DNA of 64,000 bases, taken from contig OX940863.1 of the NCBI GenBank assembly GCA_954871525.1, positions 42,828,501 to 42,892,500 on the forward strand, given 5' to 3'. The notes beneath the pieces are model-generated. The model did not search any database and was not told the DNA's origin. It saw only the letters and a program-made list of their open reading frames with translations. A program made the translations under genes and the position numbers. This DNA comes from Parietaria judaica (lineage: Eukaryota; Streptophyta; Magnoliopsida; Rosales; Urticaceae). Shown here one piece after another: positions 23,471-35,200 of this stretch; positions within the stretch are counted from its first letter, which is position 1, and every line of letters begins with the position of its first letter.

Positions 23471-24627
23471 CCTAATGTCTATCTATGCTTTGCCCCGCCC
23501 CCTTAAAAAAAAGAAATTGAGGAATTTAGACATGAGTTAATAACAAGTCATATGTCGTCATTGGAAGTAAAACCGTTGGTTCTAGATCGAATCAAGTAAG
23601 CTCAAGATGATGACCACGAACTGAGAAGGTTGAAGTCACGAGTTAAGGATGGGGTTGAATCGAGATTCAGACTATCTCACGATGGGACCATGTATTTTGG
23701 GGAAAGACTTTGTGTCCCTGATGTCAAAAATCTTCGAGAAGAACTACTCTCAGAGGCTCACGAGACACCATACTCTATACATCCTGGAGTTTCGAAGGTG
23801 TACCAAGACTTGAAACGAAGTTATTGGTGGCAAGAAATGAAGAGAGATGTAACACATTTTGTGTCTAGATGCTTAACCTGCCAGAAGGTAAAGGCTGAAC
23901 ACAAGCGCCCCGCAGGCGAGCTTCAACCAATTGAAGTTCCAGAATGGAAATGGGATCAAGTGACGATGGACTTCGTTGTAGGATTGCCAAAGACCAATGG
24001 CGGGTACGACTGCGTATGGGTGATTGTAGACCGATTAACCAAATCGGCGCACTTCTTGCCCATAAAGTCAACTTACACGGCAGAAAAGTTGGCAGAGCTT
24101 TATGTTAACTAGATAGTTAGACTTTATGGTATCCCAATGTCGATCATTTCTGATCGTGACAGACGCTTCACCTCAAGGTTTTGGAATAGTGTCCATGAAT
24201 CCTTAGGAACAAAGCTCAAATTTAGCACTGCATTTCATCCTCAGACTGATGGTCAATCTGAAAAGACCATTCAGGTGTTGGAAGATTTATTGGGAGCTTG
24301 TGTGATGGATTTTGGTGGAGCTTGGAGTCAGAGGTTGCCTTTGATAGAATTTTCTTACAATAATAGCTATCAGTCAACTATAGGGATGGCTCCTTTCGAA
24401 GCTCTTTACGGACGGAAGTGTAGGTCTTTGATTCACTGGTACGAAACTGGTGAATCGTTTGTGGAGAACACAGACTTCATTCAAGAAACCACTGAAGCAG
24501 TGAAAGGTATATGTAAGAGAATGAGGATGGCTCAAAGCAGGCAAAAGAGCTACGCAGATAAAAGGAGAAGACCTCTTGAGTTCGAGGTTGGCGACGCTGT
24601 TTTCCTCAAGGTCGCACCGATGAAGGA
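23471..24627 (+). pseudogene. pol: Pol: integrase domain, stops and frameshift
   Basis: The frame changes at the eight-A run near 23505-23512 and then carries stops at 23597-23599 (TAA) and 24110-24112 (TAG). The zinc-binding HHCC region is visible as SEAHETPYSIHPG and SRCLTCQKVKAEH. The DDE core follows: WDQVTMDFVVGLP (first Asp), IISDRDRRFTSRFW (second Asp) and FHPQTDGQSEKTIQ (Glu). The C-terminal part has YNNSYQSTIGMAPFEALYG and ADKRRRPLEF. Integrase inserts the element cDNA into host DNA. The later part of the domain is cut off by the T tract at 24628. Confidence 0.93.
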
Positions 24628-24641
24628 TTTTTTTTTTTTTT
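24628..24641 (+). repeat. 14-T homopolymer inside pol
   Basis: Fourteen consecutive T bases lie between KVAPMKD of integrase and RFGRKGKLSPRLMGPY of its C-terminal domain, and the frame differs on either side. A tract this long does not belong to this gene family. It is either a replication-slippage expansion or a sequencing or assembly error. Confidence 0.9.
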
Positions 24642-25011
24642 GCGTTTTGGGAGGAAGGGGAAGTTGAGCCCCCGACTCATGGGTCCCTATGAGATACTTG
24701 AAAGGGTCGGCAAGGCTGTTTATCGACTTGCCTTACCTCCGGATATGTCAAAGGTGCACAATGTCTTCCATGTGTCAATGCTACGGAAGTACATTTCGGA
24801 CCCCTCTCATGGGTTAAAACATGATCCTATAGAGCTTCAAGAAGACTTGACTTATGAAGAGAAGCCGGTTAAGATATTGGCTCGCGAGACTAAGGTATTA
24901 AGAAACAAAGAAATACTGTTAGTGAAAGTTTTGTGGCGCAACCAGAAGGTGGAAGAAGCCACCTGGGAGCGTGAAGATGAAATGAAGGAAAAGTACCCGG
25001 GATTGTTCTAA
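24642..25011 (+). pseudogene. pol: Pol: integrase C-terminal and chromodomain
   Basis: The frame reads RFGRKGKLSPRLMGPYEILE, then RVGKAVYRLALPPDMSKVHN and FHVSMLRKYISDPSH, the usual integrase GPY/F module. It ends with a chromodomain-like segment from about 24846: DLTYEEKPVKILARETKVLR, LVKVLWRNQ and EEATWEREDEMKEKYPGLF, with the TAA stop just after 25008. In chromoviruses this tail binds modified histone H3 and steers integration to heterochromatin. LVKVLWRN plus EEATWE is the Tekay-like form as I recall it. The segment is open, but separated from the rest of pol by a frameshift. Confidence 0.92.
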
Positions 25012-25032
25012 TTTTTGGGACGAAAATTCTTT

Positions 25033-25041
25033 AAGGGGGGT
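25033..25041 (+). promoter_or_regulatory. Polypurine tract
   Basis: AAGGGGGGT lies five bases before the 3' LTR, after the family-typical GGGACGAAAATTCTTT. It primes plus-strand synthesis. Position and composition fit plant gypsy elements. Confidence 0.92.
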
Positions 25042-25239
25042 ATATTGTAATGACCCAATTTTCCTCACACATAGAACCTTAAAGAATACTACATTGTATC
25101 TTTTGGTTATAAGGTACATTTTGATGATAAATGAATGATAAGTTATGGATGATATTTATTGTGAGTGTCTATACGTTATGCATTATGCATTTAAAAATTT
25201 GATGGACGGAAAAGAATTTCCGTAAGACACAAGTAATGC

Positions 25240-25356
25240 TACTCCCGCTATGTTTGCTAGTACTACCGCTATGCCGCTAGTACTTCCCGCTATGTTTGTT
25301 AGTACTACCGCTATGTCGCCTAGTACTCCCGCTATGCTTGTTAGCACTCCCGCTAG
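25240..25356 (+). repeat. ~21-bp tandem repeat in 3' LTR
   Basis: This is the copy of the 14769-14885 repeat: five units and a partial sixth of TACTCCCGCTATGTTTGCTAG type, with the same unit lengths and order. The two arrays are the same length. Confidence 0.9.
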
Positions 25357-26466
25357 TCATTTCAGGATCCGCATAAGATACTCATTAAGGCGGGGTTAAT
25401 ATAAAGCTTCCGGATCGGAAGAATTATGTCTCGTATCACTAAGTTTCTATAAGTAAGAAACGATACCGAGAAATAAAGAAATAAAATGTATGATATAAAC
25501 CATTTCATCATGAGGGGAAAATACGATTTAAATTTTAAACAAAGTATCTTCAAAGTTGACTAAAAAGTCAACTAGGCCGGAATTAATATTTTCGAGTCCC
25601 AAATGAAACCAAAAATATCATTTTTGGAATCTACATGAAAAATTATTAAAGATAGGTACGTTCAAACTAAAATTTTCATCAAGGTCCTCAACTTTTAAAA
25701 AAAGTTGCACTATGGCCCAAAAATTGCCAAAAAGTTGCAATTATGCCCCTAATCCAATTTTCAACATTCTAAACTCATCCTTGATGTCCATACACGTGCC
25801 TAAAACTTCATGTATGCTGAAATTTGAATAAAGTCTCTCATAGAAATTAAAAGAAGCCTTAAGGTCATTTTGTCTTATGTGTTTGTCTTATACACTTCCC
25901 AAATGAACCAATGAGCTCATAGGAGTGCATGAAAACCAAAATAACAATTATATCAGCTCTAAATTCGACCACAACACTCCAAGAAGGTCCAATGAGATAC
26001 TTGAGTGCTCTACAAGCTTTATCAAACCCCAAAAACTCATTATGACATGTCTTATGCACTCAAGGAGAGAGATGCTCTTGTCTATTCACCACACCACTCA
26101 TTTGCACGATTTTCTTCTCTCTCTAGACCAGAAAAGAATCTCTCTCTTCATCCCTCTATCTCTCTAAGAAAACCCTAAGATAATTTTCTTGAAGAAACCC
26201 TCCAAGAACACCTTAAAAATCAACTTTTCCAAGAAGAAGAAAGGGGTAAGAACACCTCTTTCATGTCGATTTCTCTAACGTTTTTCTCTCTGAAATTTAT
26301 GCTCATTTTTACTCCATATTGTTGTGTGCTAAGGCCACGAAATCATGGAGAAAGAATCGTGAAGATGCGATCTCAAACGCTCCATTTATCCCACAAACCG
26401 TGTCATTGCTCAAAGTTCCATAGAAGAGGTAAGGAAACCTCTTGCATGTTGATTTTCTTCATGGCC

Positions 26467-26509
26467 ATAAGATATGAACTTATGTTCATAATGTTTTCTC
26501 TTATCCTAG
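26467..26509 (+). other. 43-bp hairpin-forming block present only in the 3' LTR
   Basis: The block contains the perfect stem TATGAAC-TTAT-GTTCATA, and an outer pair ATAAGA...TCTTAT. Inverted-repeat arms cover most of it, with an 8-base bulge. The 5' LTR lacks it cleanly at 15996/15997 without obvious flanking direct repeats. Loss of a hairpin by replication slippage in the 5' LTR is likelier than insertion in the 3' LTR, but the direction is unproven. Confidence 0.85.
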
Positions 26510-28121
26510 CTCAAAATCCAGCCTTCTCTAGGCTAAGGTCGTTGTGAAGAGCACCTAAGTTCCAACTACACAAGTATTAAAATTGTTGGAGAAAAACTCA
26601 AGAAAGGTATAACGTTCAAACTAAAAACCCTCACTCTTTGATGAATGGTTATCATACTAAGTTTCATGCTTATTTATGATTTAAGTAAGACATGCATGAA
26701 TGGTTTTGTGTATTTTCATGAAGTTGGCCCAAGAGCCTTATGTTTGATGATGATTGAATGACATGCATGTTGCTGGAAATAGGGTCTTGGTGAAGTCCGA
26801 TTTTGTAAGGGTCATAACCAAACCAAATCAACTCCAAATATATAAAATGACCTATGTATAGATAGATATATGTGTCTAGTATAACATACTGAAAATTTGG
26901 AGCCATCAAAGTTATGAGATTTTATATATGAGTCGTGCACTATTCGTGTGCAAAACTGTTTTCACCTCCAGGCAGATCTGGAAGTTCGGATTTAGAACAC
27001 ATTTTTCACCAACCTAATATTTTTATAAATTCATATAAAAATTATATGTTATAGGTATATTCCTTATGGAATTAATAAAGTTAGTTTCACTGAAAAATAT
27101 ACTCCGGTTAGTTCGAAACAATTCACGGAGTAATGACATGCAAATCTGTTTTTGGTTTTAGACAGATTGTGAACTATGTTAGTAAAATGCTTTAAAACGA
27201 TGATCTATATTTTATATTTTGGTGAGATAAAAATATATATTATACTTAAGTTAGTTAGACAGACATAGGATTTGGTTTTGTTCCAAAACAAGCCCTGATT
27301 GATTTTATAAAAATCACGCACCGAAGGTCGCAAACTATTTTTCATAAATAAGGGCAGATTTGAGTTCATACATATATATGATTTACCAAGGGATTTTATT
27401 CTCAGGAAATGAACTAAATACTTTATAATGTCAAGTTTAGAGAAATCACAATTGGTTTTATGTTAAAACAAGTTTTCGTTTATCGGATAGTGGTTATAAA
27501 GTAAGCATATACAGGCTTGCCTACCACTAGAGGTAGAATTGTGGCCCAAACATAAAATAGTTTCAATTTCGAGTAATGGGGCTATCATATTAAAAATAAA
27601 ACTCAGAGGTTAAGATAATAACCTAGGAGCTCTAAATAATTTACGATTATGAAAATGATCACACCGAGGTTGTTTCGGATTTTCAAGATAAAGGCTGTTT
27701 ACGAAATATGATAAGACAAAACTCAAGGAGTTATTAATGAAAGGAATAGTTTCTATGTATAAAAAAAGGTACGAATATTAAATGATGATTCTACATCATG
27801 AAAATACTTGTATACTTACTTGAAGTTAAGTCGTACAATATTACGTAGATCTTTAAACAATGGAACGTGTTGATACAAAATCGGATAGTGTTGAAACCTT
27901 AGTGCCCTAGAATTCCAGAAACGTAGAGCATGCATGTAAACTTGGATCCAAAAGACTGACGAGTCGTCTGGTCGGATTAAACAGGGAAGTAGGGTGTCCA
28001 TAAGTGTGATAGGCTGTAGCTGAAGTGCAGCGAGGACACCAGGTGAGTAAATATCTCACTACAGCATGAATAGTTTTCAAATGAAAGATGAAATATGTCA
28101 TGATATGAATATATGTGATGT

Positions 28122-28189
28122 TTGGGAGCATCGACTCCGATGCATGAATGATTGATTGGGAGCATTGACTCCAAGGCATGAATGATTGA
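28122..28189 (+). repeat. Two 34-bp direct repeats in 3' LTR
   Basis: This is the counterpart of 17609-17676, with units starting TTGGGAGCATCGACTCC and TTGGGAGCATTGACTCC. Confidence 0.85.
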
Positions 28190-29284
28190 TATGTGTCGTC
28201 CTTGATAGACATTGATATGATTATATGGATCATTGTAAATCCTATGATGTTAATGTGTCATGTTATTCCAAGTGTTGATATTGGAAAAGAAAAGAATGTA
28301 TGATGAATGAATGATTAAATGAGCTTTGATTTATGTCATAATGCATGTAGACATGAATAGGGTCACCTTAATTAACAAAGATGACCAATGTTTTCAAAGC
28401 TCGTGTCGTCCCTTCCGATCGGGGTATAAACATGTTATGAATGGGGCTTTAAGCCCAAGGTCGTGTTGGCTGGGGACCTTGCAACCCTCAGACCATCTGC
28501 GGCTGCGCGCAAAAAGGGCACGTACACGTATGGGTGATCACCAGGCAAGACAGGGCCAATCCCTTGAGCCACTTAAAGGAAAAAGAAAGGAAATGTTTTC
28601 AAAAGTAAACCAATAATATAGCATAATTGGACATACATATATGCATGATTGACATATGTTTTTGTGAGGATAATGTCTGTACTCGCTGAGCGTAAGCTCA
28701 CGTAATATGTGTTCATGCTGTAGGTAAAAAAACCCATGGCATGAATTTGTTATGGTGGACTCGCGAAGGAATGGTGATGCGCGCGGTGGTTATGGGTTAG
28801 GATGGGTAACCGCTAAAGTTTCCGCATGTTTTGATGAACAAATTAATTGACGTATGTTTTAATAACTATGGTTTATTTTTTGGGATTAGGGTATTATATT
28901 ACCTCCCTATGTTAAGAATTTACGTATGGAATGATTGTCTCAGATTCATAAATCCGAGTTAACGAGTATGAACCATTATAATGGACTTTTCAAAAATGAT
29001 TTTGGTAAACTATTTAACAAGCCTTCACAGTTTTAGGAAGGTCTCATGTTTTTCGAAGGTTTCCAAATAATGGTCTCTTATGAATAATTTATACGAAAGT
29101 GTTGATCTTAAATTTCTTATAGGAATTTTAAGACGTGCGTGCTTAGGTGCACAAGTGAGATGATGTTTAAAAATAAAAAATAAAAAAAATTATTCTTAAA
29201 TTTTCGTAACAAAGAGTTTTATTAAATCTTAAGAAAGTAAGTAAGTTTAAGTCGTAGCGGACGGTGCTAGGCCGGGTCGTTATA

Positions 29285-29289
29285 TTTTA
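29285..29289. repeat. Target-site duplication, right copy (TTTTA)
   Basis: TTTTA follows the last base of the 3' LTR and matches 14570-14574. The interrupted A monomer resumes here as ATACCTAAACAGCG. Confidence 0.96.
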
Positions 29290-32200
29290 ATACCTAAACA
29301 GCGAAGAGCTATCTCCTAGTTTCTATATCAAGCCGTTAATGGGTTAAAACTTTTAACGAAAAGTGTTAAAAATTTGTTTTTTTACGAGAGCAAATGCGAT
29401 GCGTTCATGATGAAATTTACGTTCCTAGACCTTCTTTAGGGTGGTATTATTATAAATTGGGTTTGTTTTGGCATTGAAATTTTTTCGAGCTCTCTTAAAA
29501 TCTAGTTTCGACAATTAACGCGTCCTCGAAAAAAAACTGAGTCTTTTTCCCATTTTACGCGAAAAAGCTCGAATTAAAAGATATTTTAAACAAAAAATTA
29601 ACTTAAAAATGCTTAATAATGTGTAATTCTATTACATTAACTTATTTTAATCCCTAAATTGCGAAGCACTATCTCCTAGTTTCTATATGAAGCCGTGAAC
29701 GGGTTAAAATCTTTACCGAAAAGATTTAAAAAATGGTTATCTTACGAGAGCAAATACGATGCGTTCTTGATGAAATTTGAGTTGGTAGACCTTCTTTAGG
29801 GTGGTATTATTATAAATTGGGTTAGTTTTGGCATTAAAAGTTTTTGGAGCTCTCTTAAAATCCAGTTTCAACAAAGAATGCGTGCTCCAAAAAAAACTGA
29901 GTCTTTTTCCCATTTTCCAAGAAAGAACCCTAATTAAACGATATTTTAAACATCAAATGAACCTAAAAATGCTTAATAATGTGTAATTGTATCACATTTA
30001 CTTATTTTAATACCTAAACAGCGAAGAGCTATCTCCTAGTTTCTATATCAAGCCGTTAATGGGTTAAAAGTTTTAACGAAAAGTGTTAAAAATTTGTTTT
30101 CTTACGAGAACAAATACGATGCGTTCATGATGAAATTTGAGTTCCTAGACCTTCTTTAGGGTGGTATTATTATAAATTGGGTTTGTTTTGGCATTGAAAC
30201 TTTTTCGAGCTCTCCTAAAATCTAGTTTCAACAATTAACGCGTCCTCCAAAAAAAACTGAGTCTTTTTCCCATTTTACGCGAAAAAGCTCGAATTAAAAG
30301 ATATTTTAAACAAAAAATTAACTTAAAAATGCTTAATAATGTGTAATTCTATTACATTAACTTATTTTAATCCTAAATTGCGAAGCACTATCTCCTAGTT
30401 TCTATATGAAGCCGTTAACGGGTTAAAATCTTCACCGAAAGTGTTAAAAATTGGTTATCTTACGAGAGCAAATACGATGCGTTCTTGATGAAATTTGAGT
30501 TGCTAGACCTTCTTTAGGGTGGTATTATTATAATTTGGGTTAGTTTTGGCATTAAAAGTTTTTGGAGCTCTCTTAAAATCCAATTTCAACAATTAATGCG
30601 TGCCCCAAAAGAAACTGAGTCTTTTTCCCATTTTCTGAGAAAGACCCCAATTAAACGATATTTTAAACAACAAACGAACTTAAAAATGATTAATAATGTG
30701 TAATTGTATCACATTTACTTATTTTAATACCAAAACAGCGAAGAGCTATCTCCTAGTTTCTATATCAAGCTGTTAATGGGTTAAAAAATTTAACGAAAAG
30801 TGTTAAAAATTGGTTTTCTTACGAGTCCAAATACGATGCGTTCTTGATGAAATTTGAGTTCCTAGACCTTGTTTAGGGTGGTATTATTTTAAATTGGGTT
30901 AGTTTTGGCATTGAAAGTTTTTCGAGCTCTCTTAAAATCTAATTTCAACAATTAACGCGTCCTCCAAAAGTCTTTTTCCCATTTTACGCGAAAGAACTCT
31001 AATTAAAAGATATTTTAAACAAAAAATGAACTTAAAAATGTTTAATAATGTGTAATTTTATTACATTAACTTATTTTAATCCCTAAATTGCGAAGCACTA
31101 TCTCCTAGTTTCTATATGAAGCCGTGAACGGGTTAAAATCTTTACCGAAAAGTTTTAAAAATTGGTTATATTACGAGAGCAAATACGATGCGTTCTTGAT
31201 GAAATTTGAGATGCTAGACCTTCTTTAGAGTGGTATAATTATAAATTGGGTTAGTTTTGGAATTAAAAGTTTTTGGAGCTCTCTTAAAATCCAGTTTCAA
31301 CAATTAATGCGTGCTCTAAAAAAAACTTAGTCTTTTACCCATTTTCCAAGAAAGAACCCTAATTAAACGATATTTTAAACATCAAATGAACTTCAAAATG
31401 CTTAAAAATGTGTAATTGTATCACATTTACTTATTTTAATACCTAAACAGCGAAGAGCTATCTCCTAGTTTCTATATCAAGTTGTTAATAGGTTAAAACT
31501 TTTAACGAAAAGTGTTTAAAACGAGAGCAAATACGATGTGTTCATGATGAAATTTGAGTTCCTAGACTTTCTTTAGGGTGGTATTATTATAAATTGGGTT
31601 TTTTTTGGCATTGAAAGTTTTTCGAGCTCTCTTAAAATCTAGTTTCAACAATTAACGCGTCCTCCAAAAAAAACTGAGTCTTTTTCCCATTTTACGCGAA
31701 AAAGCTCTAATTAAAAGATATTTTAAACAAAAAAGTAACTTAAAAATGCTTAATAATGTGTAATTCTATTACATTAACTTATTTTAATCCCTAAATTGCG
31801 AAGCACTATCTCCTAGTTTCTATATGAAGCCGTGAACGGGTTAAAATCTTTACCGAAAAGATTTAAAAATTGGTTATCTTACGAGAGCAAATACGATGCG
31901 TTCTTGATGAAATTTGAGTTGGTAGACCTTCTTTAGGGTGGTATTATTATAAATTGGGTTAGTTTTGGCATTAAAAGTTTTTGGAGCTCTCTTAAAATCC
32001 AGTTTCAACAAAGAATGCGTGCTCCAAAAAAAACTGAGTCTTTTTCCCATTTTCCAAGAAAGAACCCTAATTAAACGATATTTTAAACATCAAATGAACT
32101 TAAAAATGCTTAATAATGTCTAATAGTATCACATTTACTTATTTTAATACCTAAACAGCGAAGAGCTATCTCCTAGTTTCTATATCAAGCCGTTAATGGG

Positions 32201-35200
32201 TTAAAAGTTTTAACGAAAAGTGTTAAAAATTTGTTTTCTTACGAGAACAAATACGATGCGTTCATGACGAAATTTGAGTTCCTAGACCTTATTTAGGGTG
32301 GTATTATTATAAATTGGGTTTGTTTTGGCATTGAAACTTTTTCGAGCTCTCCTAAAATCTAGTTTCAACAATTAACGCGTCCTCCAAAAAAAACTGAGTC
32401 TTTTTCCCATTTTACGCGAAAAAGCTCTAATTAAAAGATATTTAAAAAAAAAATACTTAAAAATTATTAATAATGTGTAATTCTATTACATTAACTTATT
32501 TTAATCCCTAAATTGGGAAGCACTATCTCCTAGTTTCTATAGGAAGCCGTTAACGGGTTAAAATCTTCACCGAAACTGTTAAAAATTGGTTATCTTACGA
32601 GAGCAAATACGATGCGTTCTTGATGAAATATGAGTTGCTATACCTTCTTTAGGGTGGTATTATTATAATTTGGGTTAGTTTTGGCATAAAAAGTTTTTGG
32701 AGCTCTCTTAAAATCCAATTTCAACAATTAATGCGTGCTCCAAAATAAACTGAGTCTTTTTCCCGTTTTCTGAGAAAGAACCCCAATTAAACAATATTTT
32801 AAACAGCAAACGAATTAAAAATGATTAATAATGTGTAATTATATCACATTTACTTATTTTAATACATAAACAGCGAAGAGCTATCTCCTAGTTTCTATAT
32901 CAAGCCGTTAATGGGTTAAATTTTTTAACGAAAAGTGTTAAAAATTGGTTTTCTTACGAGACCAAATACGATGCGTTCTTGATGAAAATTGAGTTCCTAG
33001 ACCTTGTTTAGGGTGTATTATTTTAAATTGGGTTAGTTTTGGCATTGAAAGTTTTTCGAGCTCTCTTAAAATCTAATTACAACAATTAACGCGTCCTCCA
33101 AAAGTCTTTTTCCCATTTTACGCGAAAGAACTCTAATTAAAAGATACTTTAAACAAAAAATGCACTTAAAAATGCCTAATAATGTGTAATTTTATTACAT
33201 TAACTTATTTTAATCCCTAAATTGCGAAGCACTATCTCCTAGTTTCTATATGAAGCCGTGAACGGGTTAAAATCTTTACCGAAAAGTGTTAAAAATTGGT
33301 TATCTTACGAGAGCAAATACGATGCGTTCTTGATGAAATTTGAGATGCTATACCTTCTTTAGGGTGGTATTATTATAAATTGGGTTAGTTTTGGAATTAA
33401 AAGTTTTTGGAGCTCTCTTAAAATCCAGTTTCAACAATTAATGCGTGCTCAAAAAAAAACTGAGTCTTTTTCCCATTTTCCGAGAAAGAACCCTAATTAA
33501 ACGATATTTTAAACATCAAATGAACTTCAAAATGCTTAATAATGTGTAATTGTATCACATTTACTTATTTTAATACCTAAACAGCGAAAAGCTATCTCCT
33601 AGTTTCTATATCAAGCCGTTAATGAGTTAAAACTTTTAACGAAAAGTGTTAAAAATTTGTTTTCTTACGAGAGCAAATACGATGCGTTCATGATGAAATT
33701 TGAGTTCCTAGACCTTCTTTAGGGTGATATTATTATAAATTGGGTTTTTATTGGCATTGAAAGTTTTTCGAGCTCTCTTAAAATCTAGTTTCAACAATTA
33801 ACGCGTCCTCCAAAAAAAACTGAGTCTTTTTCCCATTTTACGCGAAAAAGCTCTAATTAAAAGATATTTTAAAAAGAAAATTAACTTAAAAATGCTTAAT
33901 AATGTGTAATTCTATTACATTAACTTATTTTAATCCCTAAATTGCGAAGCACTATCTCCTAGTTTCTATATGAAGCCGTTAACGGGTTAAAATCTTCACC
34001 GAAAGTGTTAAAAATTCGTTATCTTACGAGAGCAAATACGATGCGTTCTTGATGAAATTTGAGTTGCTATACCTTCTTTAGGGTGGTATTATTATAATTT
34101 GGGTTAGTTTTGGCATAAAAAGTTTTTGGAGCTCTCTTAAAATCCAATTTCAACAATTAATGCGTGCTCCAAAATAAACTGAGTCTTTTTCCCATTTTCT
34201 GAGAAAGAACCCCAATTAAACAATATTTTAAACAGCAAACGAACTTAAAAATGATTAATAATGTGTAATTGTATCACATTTACTTATTTTAATACATAAA
34301 CAGCGAAGAGCTATCTCCTAGTTTCTATATCAAGCCGTTAATGGGTTAAATTTTTTAACGAAAAGTGTTAAAAATTGGTTTTCTTACGAGACAAAATACG
34401 ATGCGTTCTTGATGAAATTTGAGTTCCTAGACCTTGTTTAGGGTGTATTATTTTAAATTGGGTTAGTTTTGGCATTGAAAGTTTTTCGAGCTCTCTTAAA
34501 ATCTTATTTCAACAATTAACGCGTCCTCCAAAAGTCTTTTTCCCATTTTACGCGAAAGAACTCTAATTAAAAGATACTTTAAACAAAAAAATTCACTTAA
34601 AAATGCCTAATAATGTGTAATTTTATTACATTAACTTATTTTAATCCCTAAATTGCGAAGCACTATCTCCTAGTTTCTATATGAAGCCGTGAACGGGTTA
34701 AAATCTTCACCGAAAGTGTTAAAAATTGGTTATCTTACGAGAGCAAATACGATGCGTTCTTGATGAAATTTGAGTTGCTAGACCTTCTTTAGGGTGGTAT
34801 TATTATAATTTGGGTTAGTTTTGGCATTAAAAGTTTTTGGAGCTCTCTTAAAATCCAATTTCAACAATTAATGCGTGCTTCAAAATAAACTGAGTCTTTT
34901 TCCCACATTCTGAGAAAGAACCCCAATTAAACGATATTTTAAACAACAAACGAACTTAAAAATGATTAATAATGTGTAATTGTATCACATTTACTTATTT
35001 TAATACCTAAACAGCGAAGAGCTATCTCCTAGTTTCTATATCAAGCCGTTAATGGGTTAAAAATTTTAACGAAAAGTGTTAAAAAATGGTTTTCTTACGA
35101 GACCAAATACGATGCGTTCTTGATGAAATTTGAGTTCCTAGACCTTGTTTAGGGTGGTATTATTTTAAATTGGGTTAGTTTTGGCCTTGAATGTTTTTCG

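Larger units (their letters stand above)
14575..29284 (+). mobile_element. Ty3/gypsy LTR retrotransposon, Tekay/Del-like chromovirus, degenerate
   Basis: A 14,710-bp element with two 4.2-kb direct LTRs, a PBS for initiator tRNA-Met, gag, protease, reverse transcriptase, RNase H, integrase and chromodomain in Ty3/gypsy order, a purine tract, and TTTTA target duplications. Pol after RNase H then integrase excludes Ty1/copia order. The chromodomain tail with LVKVLWRN and EEATWE motifs, plus the GGGACGAAAATTCTTTAAG stretch before the 3' LTR, points to the Tekay/Del clade; that assignment rests on remembered family features and needs a tree. About ten stops and frameshifts in gag-pol make it non-autonomous. 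An additional gag-like ORF precedes the normal gag. LTR divergence of about 1.5% suggests a fairly recent insertion, probably under a million years at commonly used plant rates (inference). Confidence 0.96.
25046..29284 (+). repeat. 3' LTR (4239 bp)
   Basis: It starts TGTAATGACCC and ends GGTCGTTATA. The terminal CA of the 5' LTR is TA here, a C-to-T change one base from the end. It has an extra 43 bp at 26467-26509 compared with the 5' LTR; the length difference between the two LTRs equals this block. Substitutions are spread evenly, many of them C/T or G/A, which fits methylated CpG decay. Stretches of minus- and plus-strand open frame mirror those of the 5' LTR and are not evidence for genes. 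Confidence 0.96.

Noticed and set aside
14575..29284. Assignment to the CRM centromeric clade, because the element sits in a satellite
   Set aside because: The C-terminus reads as a chromodomain with LVKVLWRN and EEATWE rather than a CRM motif, and the LTRs are far longer than in CRM elements. Tekay/Del fits better, though not proven.
14575..29284. Ogre/Tat-type element, because of the extra ORF before gag and the long LTRs
   Set aside because: The initiator tRNA-Met primer site, the chromodomain and the single gag-pol frame argue for a chromovirus. Similarity in layout is noted only as a parallel.
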